In this document: positions 34,264 to 42,519 of the stretch, piece after piece
How positions within the stretch are numbered: position 1 is the stretch's first letter
Layout of the letters: the number at the start of each line of letters is the position of its first letter
Origin: Ramlibacter sp. Leaf400
GTDB lineage: Bacteria; Pseudomonadota; Gammaproteobacteria; Burkholderiales; Burkholderiaceae_C
Length of the DNA: 64,000 bases
Direction: 5' to 3'
NCBI RefSeq assembly: GCF_001424545.1
Contig: NZ_LMQL01000010.1
Coordinates: forward strand, 300,673 to 364,672
Notes under the pieces: model-generated
Seen by the model: the letters and a program-made list of their open reading frames with translations, nothing else
The model's database searches: none
What the model was told of the DNA's origin: nothing
Translations under genes and position numbers: made by a program

Positions 34264-35676
34264 TCACGGCGGCGTCGCGCGCCGCCCCGGATCGGCAGGG
34301 CCGTCGCCCGCGCGCACGGGCAGGTAGGCCCGCACGCCCTCGCGATCGACCAGCAAGGCCACGGTGCGCGCACCCGCCGCGCGCGCCGCCGCAACGGCCT
34401 GGTCGAATTCCTCCGGCGTGGACACCCGGCGGCCGTTCACCGCGGCGATGCAGTCGCCCTCCTCGATGCCCGCCAGCATGCCCGCCCCTTCGGCGGCCAC
34501 CACGTGCAGGCCGGTGGGCGACGGCCCGCCGGGCGCCTTGCCGAAGAGCAGGCCGAGCCGCGGCAGCCCGGCACTCCCGGGGGCCGGCGGGGGCGGGGGC
34601 GAGGCCGCCTGCAGGCTCAGTTCCATGCCCCTCAGCGCACCGTCGCGCCAGAGCTGGACCGCGACACGGCGGCCGGCCGGCAACGCGGCGAGGCGCTCAT
34701 CCAGCGAATCCGCGCTGGGCGCGAGCGAGCCATCGACCGCGAGGACGACGTCGCCCTCGCGCAGCCCGGCCGAGGCCGCCGAGCCGCCGGGCTCGACCCG
34801 CACCACCACGGCGCCCTCGTCGCGCGGGGCGCCGAAGGCGCGCGCGAGCGCAGGCGTGAGCGTCTGCGTCCGCAGGCCGGCACTGCCGTGGGGCTGCGGG
34901 TCGAGCATGGCGGCCGCGGCCTGGAGCAGCCGCCGCGCCGGCACGGCGAAGGTGACGCCCACGTAGAGGCCCTGGGACGAGAAGATCATCGCGCTCATGC
35001 CGACGACCTGGCCGCAGGCGTCGAGCAGCGGCCCGCCGGAGCTGCCGGGATTGATGGCGACGTCGGTCTGGACCAGGCCCACGCCCGCGACGCCGGGCAG
35101 CTCGCGGGGGAACGCACTGACCATGCCGGCCGAGATGCTCTGCTCGAACCCGAAGGGCGCGCCGATCGCGGCCACCCACTGGCCGGGACGCGGGTCGTCG
35201 ATCGCCACCGCCAGCACCGGCAGTCCCCGCGCTTCGATCTTCAGCACGGCCAGGTCGAGCTGCGGGTCCAGGCCGACGATGCGGGCCCGCCACTGGTGGC
35301 CGTCGCGCAGTTCGACCCAGGTCTCCGACGCCCCGAGCACGGCGTGCGCGCTGCCCAGCACCAGGCCGTCGGCCGAGACGATGAAGCCCGACGCGGCGGA
35401 ACGCTCCGCGACGAGCGTGCCCTGCGCGGTGCTCCCGGCCAGCGGCAGGAAGGGCTGGTACTGGGGTTCCGGGTCATCCGGCCGGCGGTAGCGCACCGAG
35501 AGGACGCGCACCACGGCCGGCGCGGCCGTGCGGAAGACCGATTCGAAAGCCCCCGGCGCGGCCGCCACGGCGGGCGGGCAGGCTGCGGCGGGCCGGGCCC
35601 AGTCCGGCGTCGCCGCGCCCCCGGCCGGGCCCGCCAGGCATCCGCAGAGCAGCAGGATCCTCGCGGCCGCGCTCAC
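34264..35676 (-). CDS. Trypsin-like serine protease with two PDZ domains, HtrA/Deg type (470 aa)
   Basis: Periplasmic quality-control protease. A signal peptide (MSAAARILLLCGCLAGPAGG) precedes the protease domain, where the triad is His in GSAHAVLGAS, Asp in PQLDLAVLKIEA and Ser in INPGSSGGPLLDA. Two PDZ domains follow (around 265-345, RVEPGGSAASAGLREGD; and around 370-455, EGAGMLAGIEEGD). A Pro-rich linker lies between them. The sequence around the His is GSAHAV, not the usual TNNHVV. It is 30 bp after the hemerythrin-like gene in the same direction and likely shares its FNR-type promoter. Confidence 0.9.
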   Translation of the reverse strand: MSAAARILLLCGCLAGPAGGAATPDWARPAAACPPAVAAAPGAFESVFRTAAPAVVRVLSVRYRRPDDPEPQYQPFLPLAGSTAQGTLVAERSAASGFIVSADGLVLGSAHAVLGASETWVELRDGHQWRARIVGLDPQLDLAVLKIEARGLPVLAVAIDDPRPGQWVAAIGAPFGFEQSISAGMVSAFPRELPGVAGVGLVQTDVAINPGSSGGPLLDACGQVVGMSAMIFSSQGLYVGVTFAVPARRLLQAAAAMLDPQPHGSAGLRTQTLTPALARAFGAPRDEGAVVVRVEPGGSAASAGLREGDVVLAVDGSLAPSADSLDERLAALPAGRRVAVQLWRDGALRGMELSLQAASPPPPPAPGSAGLPRLGLLFGKAPGGPSPTGLHVVAAEGAGMLAGIEEGDCIAAVNGRRVSTPEEFDQAVAAARAAGARTVALLVDREGVRAYLPVRAGDGPADPGRRATPP

Positions 35677-35706
35677 GGCCGTACTCCGACCAGCGCGCCA
35701 GGCATG

Positions 35707-36156
35707 TCAGCGCCCGCGCAGCCCGACCAGCTCGCCGACCGCCAGCGCGGCGGGATAGAGGACCGACTCTTCGGTCTGCGCGTGCAGGACGAGCGCGTCG
35801 GCGAACCGCTCGTGCTCCTCGCGTCCGGCCTTGCGCGCGGCGCTGCGCAGCTTCTCCAGGGCACCGACGATCTGCCGGTGTTCGGCGAGCATCGACGGGA
35901 GTTCGGCCTTGAGCCGCCGGGTCATGGGCAGCACGTCCGACATGCCCTGGGTCTCGCCGCGCGCGAGCGGCCCCAGGAGGGCCAGCGGGGGCAAGGCGAA
36001 CTCCTCCTCGCGCACGAAGTGGGGATGGAGCAGGCGCGCGACTTCGCGCGCCGCCTCGCCGACTTCACCGGGCTCGCGCGTGGCCGCCAGCAGGCGGGCA
36101 TGCAGCTCCTCGTGCTCGGCGCGCAGCGCTGCGGGAATCTCGAACGTTTCGGTCAT
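35707..36156 (-). CDS. Hemerythrin-domain (HHE) protein, 149 aa
   Basis: Helical bundle with putative diiron ligands: RAEHEELHARLLAA at the N-terminus, LHPHFVREEEFALPPL, LAEHRQIVGAL and LHAQTEESVLYPAALAVG. It is a minimal single HHE domain. Role in oxygen or NO sensing or in iron-sulfur repair is plausible. ATG 36156 has GAGGAGATTCATC in front. It is the first gene of an operon with the HtrA-type protease. It differs in sequence from the other hemerythrin-like protein at 9732-10346. Confidence 0.88.
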   Translation of the reverse strand: MTETFEIPAALRAEHEELHARLLAATREPGEVGEAAREVARLLHPHFVREEEFALPPLALLGPLARGETQGMSDVLPMTRRLKAELPSMLAEHRQIVGALEKLRSAARKAGREEHERFADALVLHAQTEESVLYPAALAVGELVGLRGR

Positions 36157-36190
36157 GATGAATCTCCTCGGGGCAGGACCGCCCAGACGC

Positions 36191-36232
36191 AGCTTCGGCG
36201 CCCGCCCGCTCAGGGGCTTTGACGTGCATCAA
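36191..36232 (-). promoter_or_regulatory. FNR-type promoter of the hemerythrin-htrA operon
   Basis: TTGAC-GTGC-ATCAA (36219-36232) has a very good palindrome. The -10 position on the minus strand (36196-36191) reads GAAGCT, which is weak but at the usual distance. Confidence 0.55.
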
Positions 36233-36261
36233 GCCTTCGCCTTCGCCTGCGCCCATCCCGC

Positions 36262-37485
36262 CTACGCCGGGAACACGTCGCGGCCCGGCAGCGGCAACTC
36301 CGGGGCCGGCGCGGCGGGCGCGGCCACCGCCGCGCGGCCAGCGCGCACCTGCCTCAGGGCCGCGCCCAGCCCGGCCAGTCCCAGCAGGGAAATGAACAGC
36401 GCGCCGGCCACCGGCACCAGCCCGACCAGCAGCACCAGCAGCAGCGTCAGGGCCAGGCGACCCAGCCGGGGACCCGCGCGGTCCGCCCGGGCCGGCCCGC
36501 GCGAAGCCAGCGCAGGCAGGCCCGCGAGGCCCAGCACGCCGACCGCGAATCCGGCCAGCAGCAGCACCGGCGCCAGGGCCATCAAGGCGAGCCCCAGCGG
36601 AATGCCCAGGAGGGTGATGAACAGCAGCAGCGTGAGGATGGGCAGCGCCACCAGGGCCACCGACCCGGTGCCGAGCGCCGTCCATGGTGCTGCGCGCAAG
36701 CGCGCCGCGGCGACCTGCGTGAACCGGGGCATGAGCAGCACGAACCCCGAGGTGATCGCGAACAGGGCGACATACAGGGCGACCGCGCCCGGGGCGCCGA
36801 AGCCGCCGCTGCCCGAGCCCTGCCCTGCCGCCCGGGTCGGCCCACCGCCGGGCGCGGCCTCGCGGGTGACCGGCCCCTGCACGACCGCGCCCTCCGCGCG
36901 GACGATCTCGGCCGGGGACACGTAGGTCAGCGGACCCGTCAGCCTCGCATTGGCGCCGAGTTCGATGCGCTCGGCGACCAGGTGGGTCGGACCGGCCACT
37001 TCGCCGTCGACCACGATCTTCTGCGCCCGCCCCCGAAGCCCGCCGTCGATGCGCCCCTGCACGACGATGCTGGCCGCGTTGAGTTCGGCGGCGCCAGTGA
37101 CGACGGCGCCCGGCCGCAGGGCCACGTCGGCCCCGGCGGCAAAGAGGTCGCCGCCCACCTTGTTCTCGATGCCGATCGAGCCGCCGGCGACGCGCAGGTC
37201 GTCGCCCACCGGTGCGCGCACGTCCACGGAGCCGCCGGCGAGCGCCGCGTCGCCGCCGACGGGCTGTTCCAGGACGATGCGGCCACCCGCGGCCACGAGG
37301 TCTCCCCGCACGGGCTGTGCCGGGCGAACCTCGCCCCCGGCCGCGTAGACGTTCCTCGGGGCGGGGCCGGGCGCGGGGGCCTGGCCCTGTCCGGCCAGCG
37401 CGGAGCCCGCCAGGCACAGTGCGGCCAGGCCTGTCCGGACCAGGCACGGGCACAGTCCGGGAATGGAGAAGTCGGATGCTTTCAT
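36262..37485 (-). CDS. Bactofilin-like repeat protein with C-terminal membrane segments (407 aa)
   Basis: A secretion signal or anchor (around residues 12-33, CLVRTGLAALCLAGSALA) is followed by a beta-helical region of short repeats about 18 residues long (for example GGEVRPAQPVRGDLVAAGG, GGRIVLEQPVGGDAALAGG, GGSVDVRAPVGDDLRVAGG), as in polymer-forming bactofilin-like proteins. After a Gly/Pro linker come four or five hydrophobic helices (about 235-385: VALYVALFAITSGFVLLMP, ALPILTLLLFITLLGIPLG and others). Periplasmic beta-helix with a membrane domain of unknown role. ATG 37485 has AAGGAGCACGCC. It is divergent from the sensor kinase and has its own FNR-type promoter. Confidence 0.75.
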   Translation of the reverse strand: MKASDFSIPGLCPCLVRTGLAALCLAGSALAGQGQAPAPGPAPRNVYAAGGEVRPAQPVRGDLVAAGGRIVLEQPVGGDAALAGGSVDVRAPVGDDLRVAGGSIGIENKVGGDLFAAGADVALRPGAVVTGAAELNAASIVVQGRIDGGLRGRAQKIVVDGEVAGPTHLVAERIELGANARLTGPLTYVSPAEIVRAEGAVVQGPVTREAAPGGGPTRAAGQGSGSGGFGAPGAVALYVALFAITSGFVLLMPRFTQVAAARLRAAPWTALGTGSVALVALPILTLLLFITLLGIPLGLALMALAPVLLLAGFAVGVLGLAGLPALASRGPARADRAGPRLGRLALTLLLVLLVGLVPVAGALFISLLGLAGLGAALRQVRAGRAAVAAPAAPAPELPLPGRDVFPA

Positions 37486-37513
37486 GGCGTGCTCCTTGAG
37501 TGGCGGCCAGCCC

Positions 37514-37555
37514 ACTCTAGGTCGCCGCCCGCGGCGCCCGGATGATCCGAATCAA
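37514..37555 (-). promoter_or_regulatory. FNR-type promoter of the bactofilin-like gene
   Basis: On the minus strand TTGAT-TCGG-ATCAT (37555-37542) and -10 TAGAGT (37519-37514), 29.5 bp from the centre. Confidence 0.75.
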
Positions 37556-37586
37556 GTCACCGCGCGTGCATTCTTCGCGCGGGACG

Positions 37587-37628
37587 TTGAGGCAGATCAA
37601 ATGCCGTCCGCCACGGGCGGCCATCATG
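37587..37628 (+). promoter_or_regulatory. FNR-type promoter of the PAS-GAF sensor kinase gene
   Basis: TTGAG-GCAG-ATCAA (37587-37600) with -10 CATCAT at 37622-37627. It lies back to back with the site at 37542-37555. Confidence 0.65.
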
Positions 37629-37666
37629 CGGCTCCCGCGGCGGCGCCGCGACCCGCGAAGGTTCCC

Positions 37667-39769
37667 ATGGACGAACTGACCAGACGCAAGGTCCTGGAAC
37701 TGCCCGGCGGGCATCGGCTCGGCCCCGACCTGCCCGCGGCCGACGACCTGCCGCGGATGGCGGTCGACCGGCTGTCGGCCATGGTGGCCTACTGGGACGC
37801 CGACCAGCGCTGCCGGTTCGCGAACCTGGCGTACGAGCGCTGGTTCGGCATCAGGCCGCAGGACCTGATCGGCAGGCACATCCGTGAACTGCTGGGCCCG
37901 CTCTACGTGCTGAACCGGCCGTACATCGAGGGCGCCCTGCGGGGCGAGCCGCAGGAGTTCGAGCGCGAGATCCCCGACCCCGCCGGCGGTCCGGCAAGGC
38001 ACAGCCTCGCCAACTACATCCCGGACGTGGTGGACGGCGTCGTGCGCGGGTTCTTCGTGCTGGTCACGGAGATCTCGGCGGTCAAGCGCACCGAGCGGGC
38101 GCTGCGGGAGAGCGAGGAGCGGTTCCGCCTCACGCTGGACGAGGCGCCGATCGGCATGGCGCTGGTCGGCACCGACGGCCGGTTCCTGCGGGTCAACCGC
38201 GCCCTGTGCGACATCCTCGGCTACCCGGCAGAGGAACTGGTGGGCATGACCTTCCAGGCCGTCACGCACCCCGAGGACCTGGACGCCGACCTCGCGCTCG
38301 CCGCCCGGCTCGCCTGCGGCGAGATCCCGCGCTACGCGCTGGAAAAGCGCTACATCCGCAAGGGCGGCGCCATCGTGCACATCAAGCTCAGTGGCTCGGT
38401 ACTGCGCGCGCCGGACGGCCGCCCGCTGCACTTCATCGCGCAGGTCGAGGACGTCACCGAGCACAGGCGCAACGACGAGGAGCAGCATTTCCTGGCCGAG
38501 CTCGGACCGGTCCTGGCGTCCACCCTGGACGAGGACGAGATCTTCGACCGCGTCATCCGGCTGGCCACGCGCAGGATCGCGGACTTCTGCATCCTCGACA
38601 GCGTCGGGGATGGCGGCCAGGTGGAGCGCAAGCGGGTCGCAAGCCGCGATCCCGCCCGGGAGTGGCTGGCCGAACCCATCCTGCGCGTGCAGCTCGACCG
38701 GAGCGGTCCGTCCCTGTTGTCCGAGGCCATCCGCACGCGCCAGCCCGTCCTGCTGCAGCGTCCATCGGACGAGGCGCTCGTCGCGATGGCCCAGAGCCCG
38801 GAACACCTTCGCCTCCTGCGGGCGCTGGAGGTCGCATCGATGGTGGCCGTGCCGCTCGTCGCCGGCGAACGCGTGGTCGGAGCGATCGCCCTGATCGCCT
38901 CGCAAGGCTCGCGCGCGTACGACGCCCGCGACGTGCGGCTGGCCCAGGAGCTGTCGTGGCGCACGGCCGTGTCCATCCAGAACGCGCGCCTGTACGCCGC
39001 GGCGCGGGAGGCCACCCGGGTGCGGGACGAGGTCCTGGCCTTCGTCGCGCACGACCTGCGCAATCCGCTGAGCACCATCGCGATGCAGGCGACGCTGCTG
39101 CGGCGGCGCGCGCAGCCGCGCGCCGGCACCGAGGCGGACTCGGGCCAGGTCATCCAGCGGGCGGCGGCGCGCATGACGCGCCTCATCGAGGACCTGCTGG
39201 ACGTCAGCCGCATCGAGGCGGGTTCCCTGGCCGTCGAGCAGGCGCCCCTGGAGGCCGGCGCCTTCCTGTCGGACTGCGTCGAATCCCAGCGGCAGCTCGC
39301 CGAGGCGGTCTGCGCCGACCTGCGGCTGGAAGCGCCCGGCGAACTCCCCCAGCTGTGGGCCGACCGCGACCGCCTGTGCCAGGTCTTCGAGAACCTGGTC
39401 GGCAACGCCCTGAAGTTCACGGGCGGCGCGGGCCGGGTCACCGTCGGTGCCCAGGCGCGCGAAAGCGACGTGCTGTTCTGGGTCCGCGACACCGGCCCGG
39501 GCATCCCGCCGGACCACCTGCCGCATCTCTTCGACCGCTTCTGGCAGGCGCGCCGGGCGGAACGCCAGGGCGCCGGCCTCGGGCTGCCGATCGCCAGGGG
39601 CGTGGTCACGGCCCACGGCGGCCGGATCTGGGTCGAAAGCAGGCCCGGGGACGGCGCCTGCTTCTTCTTCACCATCCCGAGGGCCGATCGGCGCGGGCCG
39701 GATGCTGGAGGTGGACCTCCAGGGAGCGGACCTGCCGCTCCAGTCCGGCGATCCGCTCCAGCTGGGTGA
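37667..39769 (+). CDS. PAS-PAS-GAF sensor histidine kinase (700 aa)
   Basis: Cytoplasmic kinase with no membrane helix. A first PAS (about 30-135, VAYWDADQRCRFANLAYERWF), a second PAS with PAC (about 150-265, EAPIGMALVGTDGRFLRVNRA) and a GAF domain (about 285-445) lead to HisKA (FVAHDLRNPLSTIAMQ, H462) and HATPase (LVGNALKFTGG, VRDTGPGIPPDHL, QGAGLGLPIARG). The last 25 residues (Gly/Pro-rich) overlap the antisense cbpM gene and look like run-on. ATG 37667 has GCGAAGG upstream; an FNR-type promoter precedes it. No response regulator gene is adjacent. It may bind a redox or small-molecule ligand through PAS or GAF. Confidence 0.9.
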   Translation: MDELTRRKVLELPGGHRLGPDLPAADDLPRMAVDRLSAMVAYWDADQRCRFANLAYERWFGIRPQDLIGRHIRELLGPLYVLNRPYIEGALRGEPQEFEREIPDPAGGPARHSLANYIPDVVDGVVRGFFVLVTEISAVKRTERALRESEERFRLTLDEAPIGMALVGTDGRFLRVNRALCDILGYPAEELVGMTFQAVTHPEDLDADLALAARLACGEIPRYALEKRYIRKGGAIVHIKLSGSVLRAPDGRPLHFIAQVEDVTEHRRNDEEQHFLAELGPVLASTLDEDEIFDRVIRLATRRIADFCILDSVGDGGQVERKRVASRDPAREWLAEPILRVQLDRSGPSLLSEAIRTRQPVLLQRPSDEALVAMAQSPEHLRLLRALEVASMVAVPLVAGERVVGAIALIASQGSRAYDARDVRLAQELSWRTAVSIQNARLYAAAREATRVRDEVLAFVAHDLRNPLSTIAMQATLLRRRAQPRAGTEADSGQVIQRAAARMTRLIEDLLDVSRIEAGSLAVEQAPLEAGAFLSDCVESQRQLAEAVCADLRLEAPGELPQLWADRDRLCQVFENLVGNALKFTGGAGRVTVGAQARESDVLFWVRDTGPGIPPDHLPHLFDRFWQARRAERQGAGLGLPIARGVVTAHGGRIWVESRPGDGACFFFTIPRADRRGPDAGGGPPGSGPAAPVRRSAPAG

Positions 39770-40016
39770 ACAGCAGCCCCAGCGTGAAGAGGTCGAGGTC
39801 GAACCGCGCACGCATCGAGGCGGCCTGCCGCAGCGCGAGCGCGGCCGCGGCGTTGAAAAGCGGTCCTCCCGTGGCGACGACCACCGGCGTGAGCACCCCG
39901 TCCTCCACCAGTTCCTCGACTTCCTCTCTCGACAGCCGGCACAGGCTGCACAGGTCGGCCTGCGTCAGCGCGCGGCGTTCGTCGATCGTGACCGGTTCGG
40001 CAGATTCAGCTTGCAT
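39669..40016 (-). CDS. cbpM: Chaperone modulator CbpM (MerR-like, 115 aa)
   Basis: CbpM binds the J-domain of CbpA and blocks its stimulation of DnaK. The protein has a helix-turn-helix-like start (LTQADLCSLCRLSREEVEELVEDGVLTPV) as in MerR proteins and a C-terminal helix with a long dimer-like stretch (LDLFTLGLLFTQLERIAGLERQVRSLE). Its start overlaps the end of cbpA by 11 nt in the same direction. Its 3' end runs 101 bp into the convergent sensor kinase gene. The call rests on size, HTH and the cbpA context. Confidence 0.85.
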   Translation of the reverse strand: MQAESAEPVTIDERRALTQADLCSLCRLSREEVEELVEDGVLTPVVVATGGPLFNAAAALALRQAASMRARFDLDLFTLGLLFTQLERIAGLERQVRSLEVHLQHPARADRPSGW

Positions 40017-40917
40017 GGGCGGGCTCCCCCGCGGCGACGGCCCGCGGATTGAAGGACGACGCCTGGGACAGCGCCTCGAACAGCTCCCGTTCGCGGGGCG
40101 TGGGCCGGGCGGGCACTTCGATCCGCACCAGCGCGTAGAGGTCGCCCCGGCCGCCGTGGCCGGTGGCCAGCCCCCGCCCCCGCATCCGCAGCTTGCGCCC
40201 CGAACCCGATCCCGTCGGCACGGACAGGAGCACCGGGCCGTCCAGGGTGGGCACCTCGATGTCCGCGCCGAGCGCCGCCTCCCAGGGCGCCAGTGCCAGG
40301 TCGAAGAAGAGGTCGTGCCCGTCGGTGCGCAAGACCGGATGCGGCAGGAGCGAGACGTGCAGGTAGATGTCGCCCGCCGGCCCCCCTTTCGTGCCGGGCG
40401 CGCCCCGGCCCCGCATCCGCAGGACCTGGCCGTCGGTGGTGCCGGCGGGGATCGTGACCGCCAGCGTGCGGGTGCCGTCCTCGTGCGCGACGTCCAGGCT
40501 CACCGTGGTTCCGCGGTGGGCCTCGTCCAGCGTCAGCCGCACCGCGGCTTCGTAGTCGCGGCCGCGCGCGGGCCGCCGCTCGCCGCCCCGGCGATGTCCT
40601 GCCTTCAGGGCGGCAAGGAAGTCGGCAAGGTCCGCATGTTCGAAGGCCTCCTCGCCGGCAGCGAACGGCTGGCCCGTGCGCGGACTGAACTCCTCGCCGT
40701 TGCGCAGGCGTCCGAGCTGGTCGTAGGCGGCGCGCTTTTCCGGGTCCTTCAGGGTCGCGTAGGCCTGCGCCACGTCCTTGAAGCGCTCCTCCGCCCCGGC
40801 CTCCTTGGCCACGTCGGGATGGTGCTGCCGGGCCAGCTTTCGGTAGGCCTTGCGGATGGCCTCGGCATCCGCGTCGCGCGGAACGCCCAGCGCAGCGTAG
40901 TAGTCCGTGTACTTCAT
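40006..40917 (-). CDS. cbpA: DnaJ-class molecular chaperone CbpA (303 aa)
   Basis: Co-chaperone of DnaK. The J-domain is at residues 4-70 with the HPD motif (QHHPDVAKE). A Gly-poor linker with GRLRNGEEF follows, and the C-terminal substrate domains (about 120-290) have LTLDEAHRGTTVSLDV, LRMRGRGAPGTKGGPAGDIYL and LRMRGRGLATGHGGRGDLYALV. No zinc finger is present, which separates CbpA from DnaJ. ATG 40917 is used. It follows the flavodoxin-like gene by 43 bp and overlaps cbpM, so three genes form one minus-strand unit. Confidence 0.93.
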   Translation of the reverse strand: MKYTDYYAALGVPRDADAEAIRKAYRKLARQHHPDVAKEAGAEERFKDVAQAYATLKDPEKRAAYDQLGRLRNGEEFSPRTGQPFAAGEEAFEHADLADFLAALKAGHRRGGERRPARGRDYEAAVRLTLDEAHRGTTVSLDVAHEDGTRTLAVTIPAGTTDGQVLRMRGRGAPGTKGGPAGDIYLHVSLLPHPVLRTDGHDLFFDLALAPWEAALGADIEVPTLDGPVLLSVPTGSGSGRKLRMRGRGLATGHGGRGDLYALVRIEVPARPTPRERELFEALSQASSFNPRAVAAGEPAHAS

Positions 40918-40960
40918 GGCCTGCGGCGGGGAGTGCGGCCCGGGACGCGTGCCCGCCCGT

Positions 40961-41476
40961 TCATGCCGCGGGCGCCGTCCACGCCGGCTGCCGCACCCGC
41001 TGGCTGGCCGCGGAACCGGGTTGCAGCTCGTCGCCGAAGGCGATCAGCCGCGCCGTGCCGCTGCCGTCCTCGATTTCGCGCGCGGTGAAGGCGGCCGAAT
41101 CGATGATGCCGTGCCCCAGCAGGTGCGCGATCTCGCCGATGGCATTCGACGCGCCGACGGAGTTCATGGTGGTGATCACCGCCACCCGCCGCAGGGCCTC
41201 CCTGTGGCGGACAACGAAGCTGCGCATCGGCCCCGCCAGGCGGTACATCCAGATCGGCGCGACCAGCACGACGGTGCGGAAGTCGCCCGGGTCCGGGCCC
41301 TGGTAGCCGATCCCGGGCTGCCGCCGCAGGAGGGAGTCCAGCACGCAACGCCAGGTGCCGCGCGGCGTGGCATCGGTGATCTCGCCCAGCGGCCAGCCGT
41401 GGTGGGAGCACAGCAGTTGCGCGGCGCGGCGGGAGATGCCGGTGTAGGAATAGCAGACGACCATGATGCTGTCCAT
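40961..41476 (-). CDS. Flavodoxin-family protein (171 aa)
   Basis: The protein begins MDSIMVVCYSYTGISRRAAQ, a strand-loop pattern with S-Y-T-G-I-S at the FMN phosphate loop. VVLVAPIWMYRLAGPMRSF and VAVITTMNSVGASNAIG match the other FMN-contacting loops of flavodoxin-like enzymes. The tail (from about 155) is Ala/Pro-rich. It may carry electrons or act as a quinone or nitro-reductase; the substrate is unknown. Two Cys residues occur early. ATG 41476 has CGAGGAGCTCGC upstream. No FNR-type palindrome was found in the upstream 250 bp. Confidence 0.78.
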   Translation of the reverse strand: MDSIMVVCYSYTGISRRAAQLLCSHHGWPLGEITDATPRGTWRCVLDSLLRRQPGIGYQGPDPGDFRTVVLVAPIWMYRLAGPMRSFVVRHREALRRVAVITTMNSVGASNAIGEIAHLLGHGIIDSAAFTAREIEDGSGTARLIAFGDELQPGSAASQRVRQPAWTAPAA

Positions 41477-41722
41477 TGCGAGCTCCTCGGGTGGGTGGTT
41501 CGGGCGGTGCCGGCTTCAGGCCATCTGCGGCACCAGGCCGGGCGCATGGACGTCCTTCCTGGGGGCCTGCGCGATCATGCAGTCGAATCGTCAGGATCAG
41601 GCTGGCGAGGCGATCGGCACGGCCATCGCCTCCCCTGGCGTCGCCAGGGTGGTGGATCGGATCTCGGTCGCCGCGTAGGGAGCCGGGCGGTGCCCCGCCC
41701 CCCGGGGCGCCGCCACTGCCGG
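41477..41722. other. Spacer upstream of the flavodoxin-cbpA-cbpM operon
   Basis: No gene, terminator or FNR-type site was found. It must contain the promoter of the minus-strand operon, but no convincing hexamers could be picked. Confidence 0.5.
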
Positions 41723-42055
41723 CTATCTCTCGCCGGACGGGATTTCCCCGCGCCTGACGGCCGCGCTCGTTTCCGACCGCCGCTTGGCCGCGGCCGCCTG
41801 GCGCTCCTGCTTGGTGACCTTGCGGGCGACACCTGCACTCGAGGGACTGTCGTCCGCCCCGGTCGCCGACCGGGCCACTTCGGCGCCCTCCTTGCGCCGC
41901 GCCTGGCGTGCGGCGGCCTTCTCGGCCGGGGTTGCCTTGGCGCTCGGGGCCGCCCGGGACTGGGCCGGGTCGGCCTCGCCCGACTGCGCCAGGGCCTGCT
42001 GGCCTGCACATGCGATGACGGCCGCTGCGGCGGCCAGGATGGTCTTGATCTTCAT
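41723..42055 (-). CDS. Small secreted Ala/Arg/Lys-rich protein (110 aa)
   Basis: A signal peptide (MKIKTILAAAAAVIACAGQQ, cleavage after ALA-QS) is followed by about 85 residues of low complexity, rich in Ala, Lys, Arg and Ser (EKAAARQARRKEGAEVARSA, VTKQERQAAAAKRRSETSAA). It would be exported to the periplasm; the mature part is basic and probably disordered or helical. No family is recognised. ATG 42055 is preceded by GGAGATCCCAA. A TTGCG-N4-CGCAA palindrome lies about 90 bp upstream. Confidence 0.7.
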   Translation of the reverse strand: MKIKTILAAAAAVIACAGQQALAQSGEADPAQSRAAPSAKATPAEKAAARQARRKEGAEVARSATGADDSPSSAGVARKVTKQERQAAAAKRRSETSAAVRRGEIPSGER

Positions 42056-42144
42056 TTGGGATCTCCATGAGGGTTGGACAAGGCGTGGAATCGATCCATC
42101 GGACCCCACGACTCACAGGCTCGCGCAAACTACCTTGCCGGTGT

Positions 42145-42158
42145 TTGCGTAAACGCAA
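42145..42158. promoter_or_regulatory. TTGCG-N4-CGCAA palindrome
   Basis: TTGCG-TAAA-CGCAA has the same 5-4-5 layout as the FNR-type sites but with CG in place of A(C/T). Half-sites of this kind occur at 54672 and 56513. On the minus strand GAGCCT (42122-42117) lies at the -10 distance, so it may serve the small secreted protein gene. Confidence 0.4.
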
Positions 42159-42307
42159 GTGGATGCGTCTCGGAATAGTCCCAGGACGGGTAGGCGGATC
42201 GCGAGGCGCGAATGGGACTGCGCCGAGCCCCCGATCAGACGTTTCGGATGGTCCCTCCGGCTCCTGCCGACCATAGTGGAAGCGTGCCCAGGACCAGGAG
42301 ACGCGAC

Positions 42308-42499
42308 ATGGATCCGAACACCGATGCCCGCTCCAGCCGCATGGCGGCTGACTTTCCGATCGAAGCGATCCGGATGGCCGTCAACATTGCCCAGTCGGAT
42401 TGCGTCTGCAGACTGCATCTGTGCGTGTGCGTCCTGACGGATGGAGGCGAGCGGGCCGGCATCCAGCCCTTTCTCTACGAGCCGGCCCAGCCGGCGTGA
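42308..42499 (+). CDS. Small cysteine-rich protein (63 aa)
   Basis: ATG 42308 follows CCAGGAGACGCGAC, a good ribosome site. The protein begins MDPNTDARSSRMAADFPIEA; the middle has CVCRLHLCVCVLTDGG with four cysteines in eleven residues, then a polar tail ending FLYEPAQPA. It could bind metal or form disulfides. The next gene, 20 bp away, has the identical leader. No family is recognised. The codon pattern is consistent with coding, but it is short, so confidence is moderate. Confidence 0.5.
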   Translation: MDPNTDARSSRMAADFPIEAIRMAVNIAQSDCVCRLHLCVCVLTDGGERAGIQPFLYEPAQPA

Positions 42500-42519
42500 G
42501 CCCCACCAGGAGACGCGAC

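Noticed and set aside
40918-41560. FNR-type promoter for the flavodoxin-cbpA-cbpM operon
   Set aside because: No TTGA(C/T)-N4-(A/G)TCAA match was found in this stretch on either strand, so the operon is not listed as part of the regulon.
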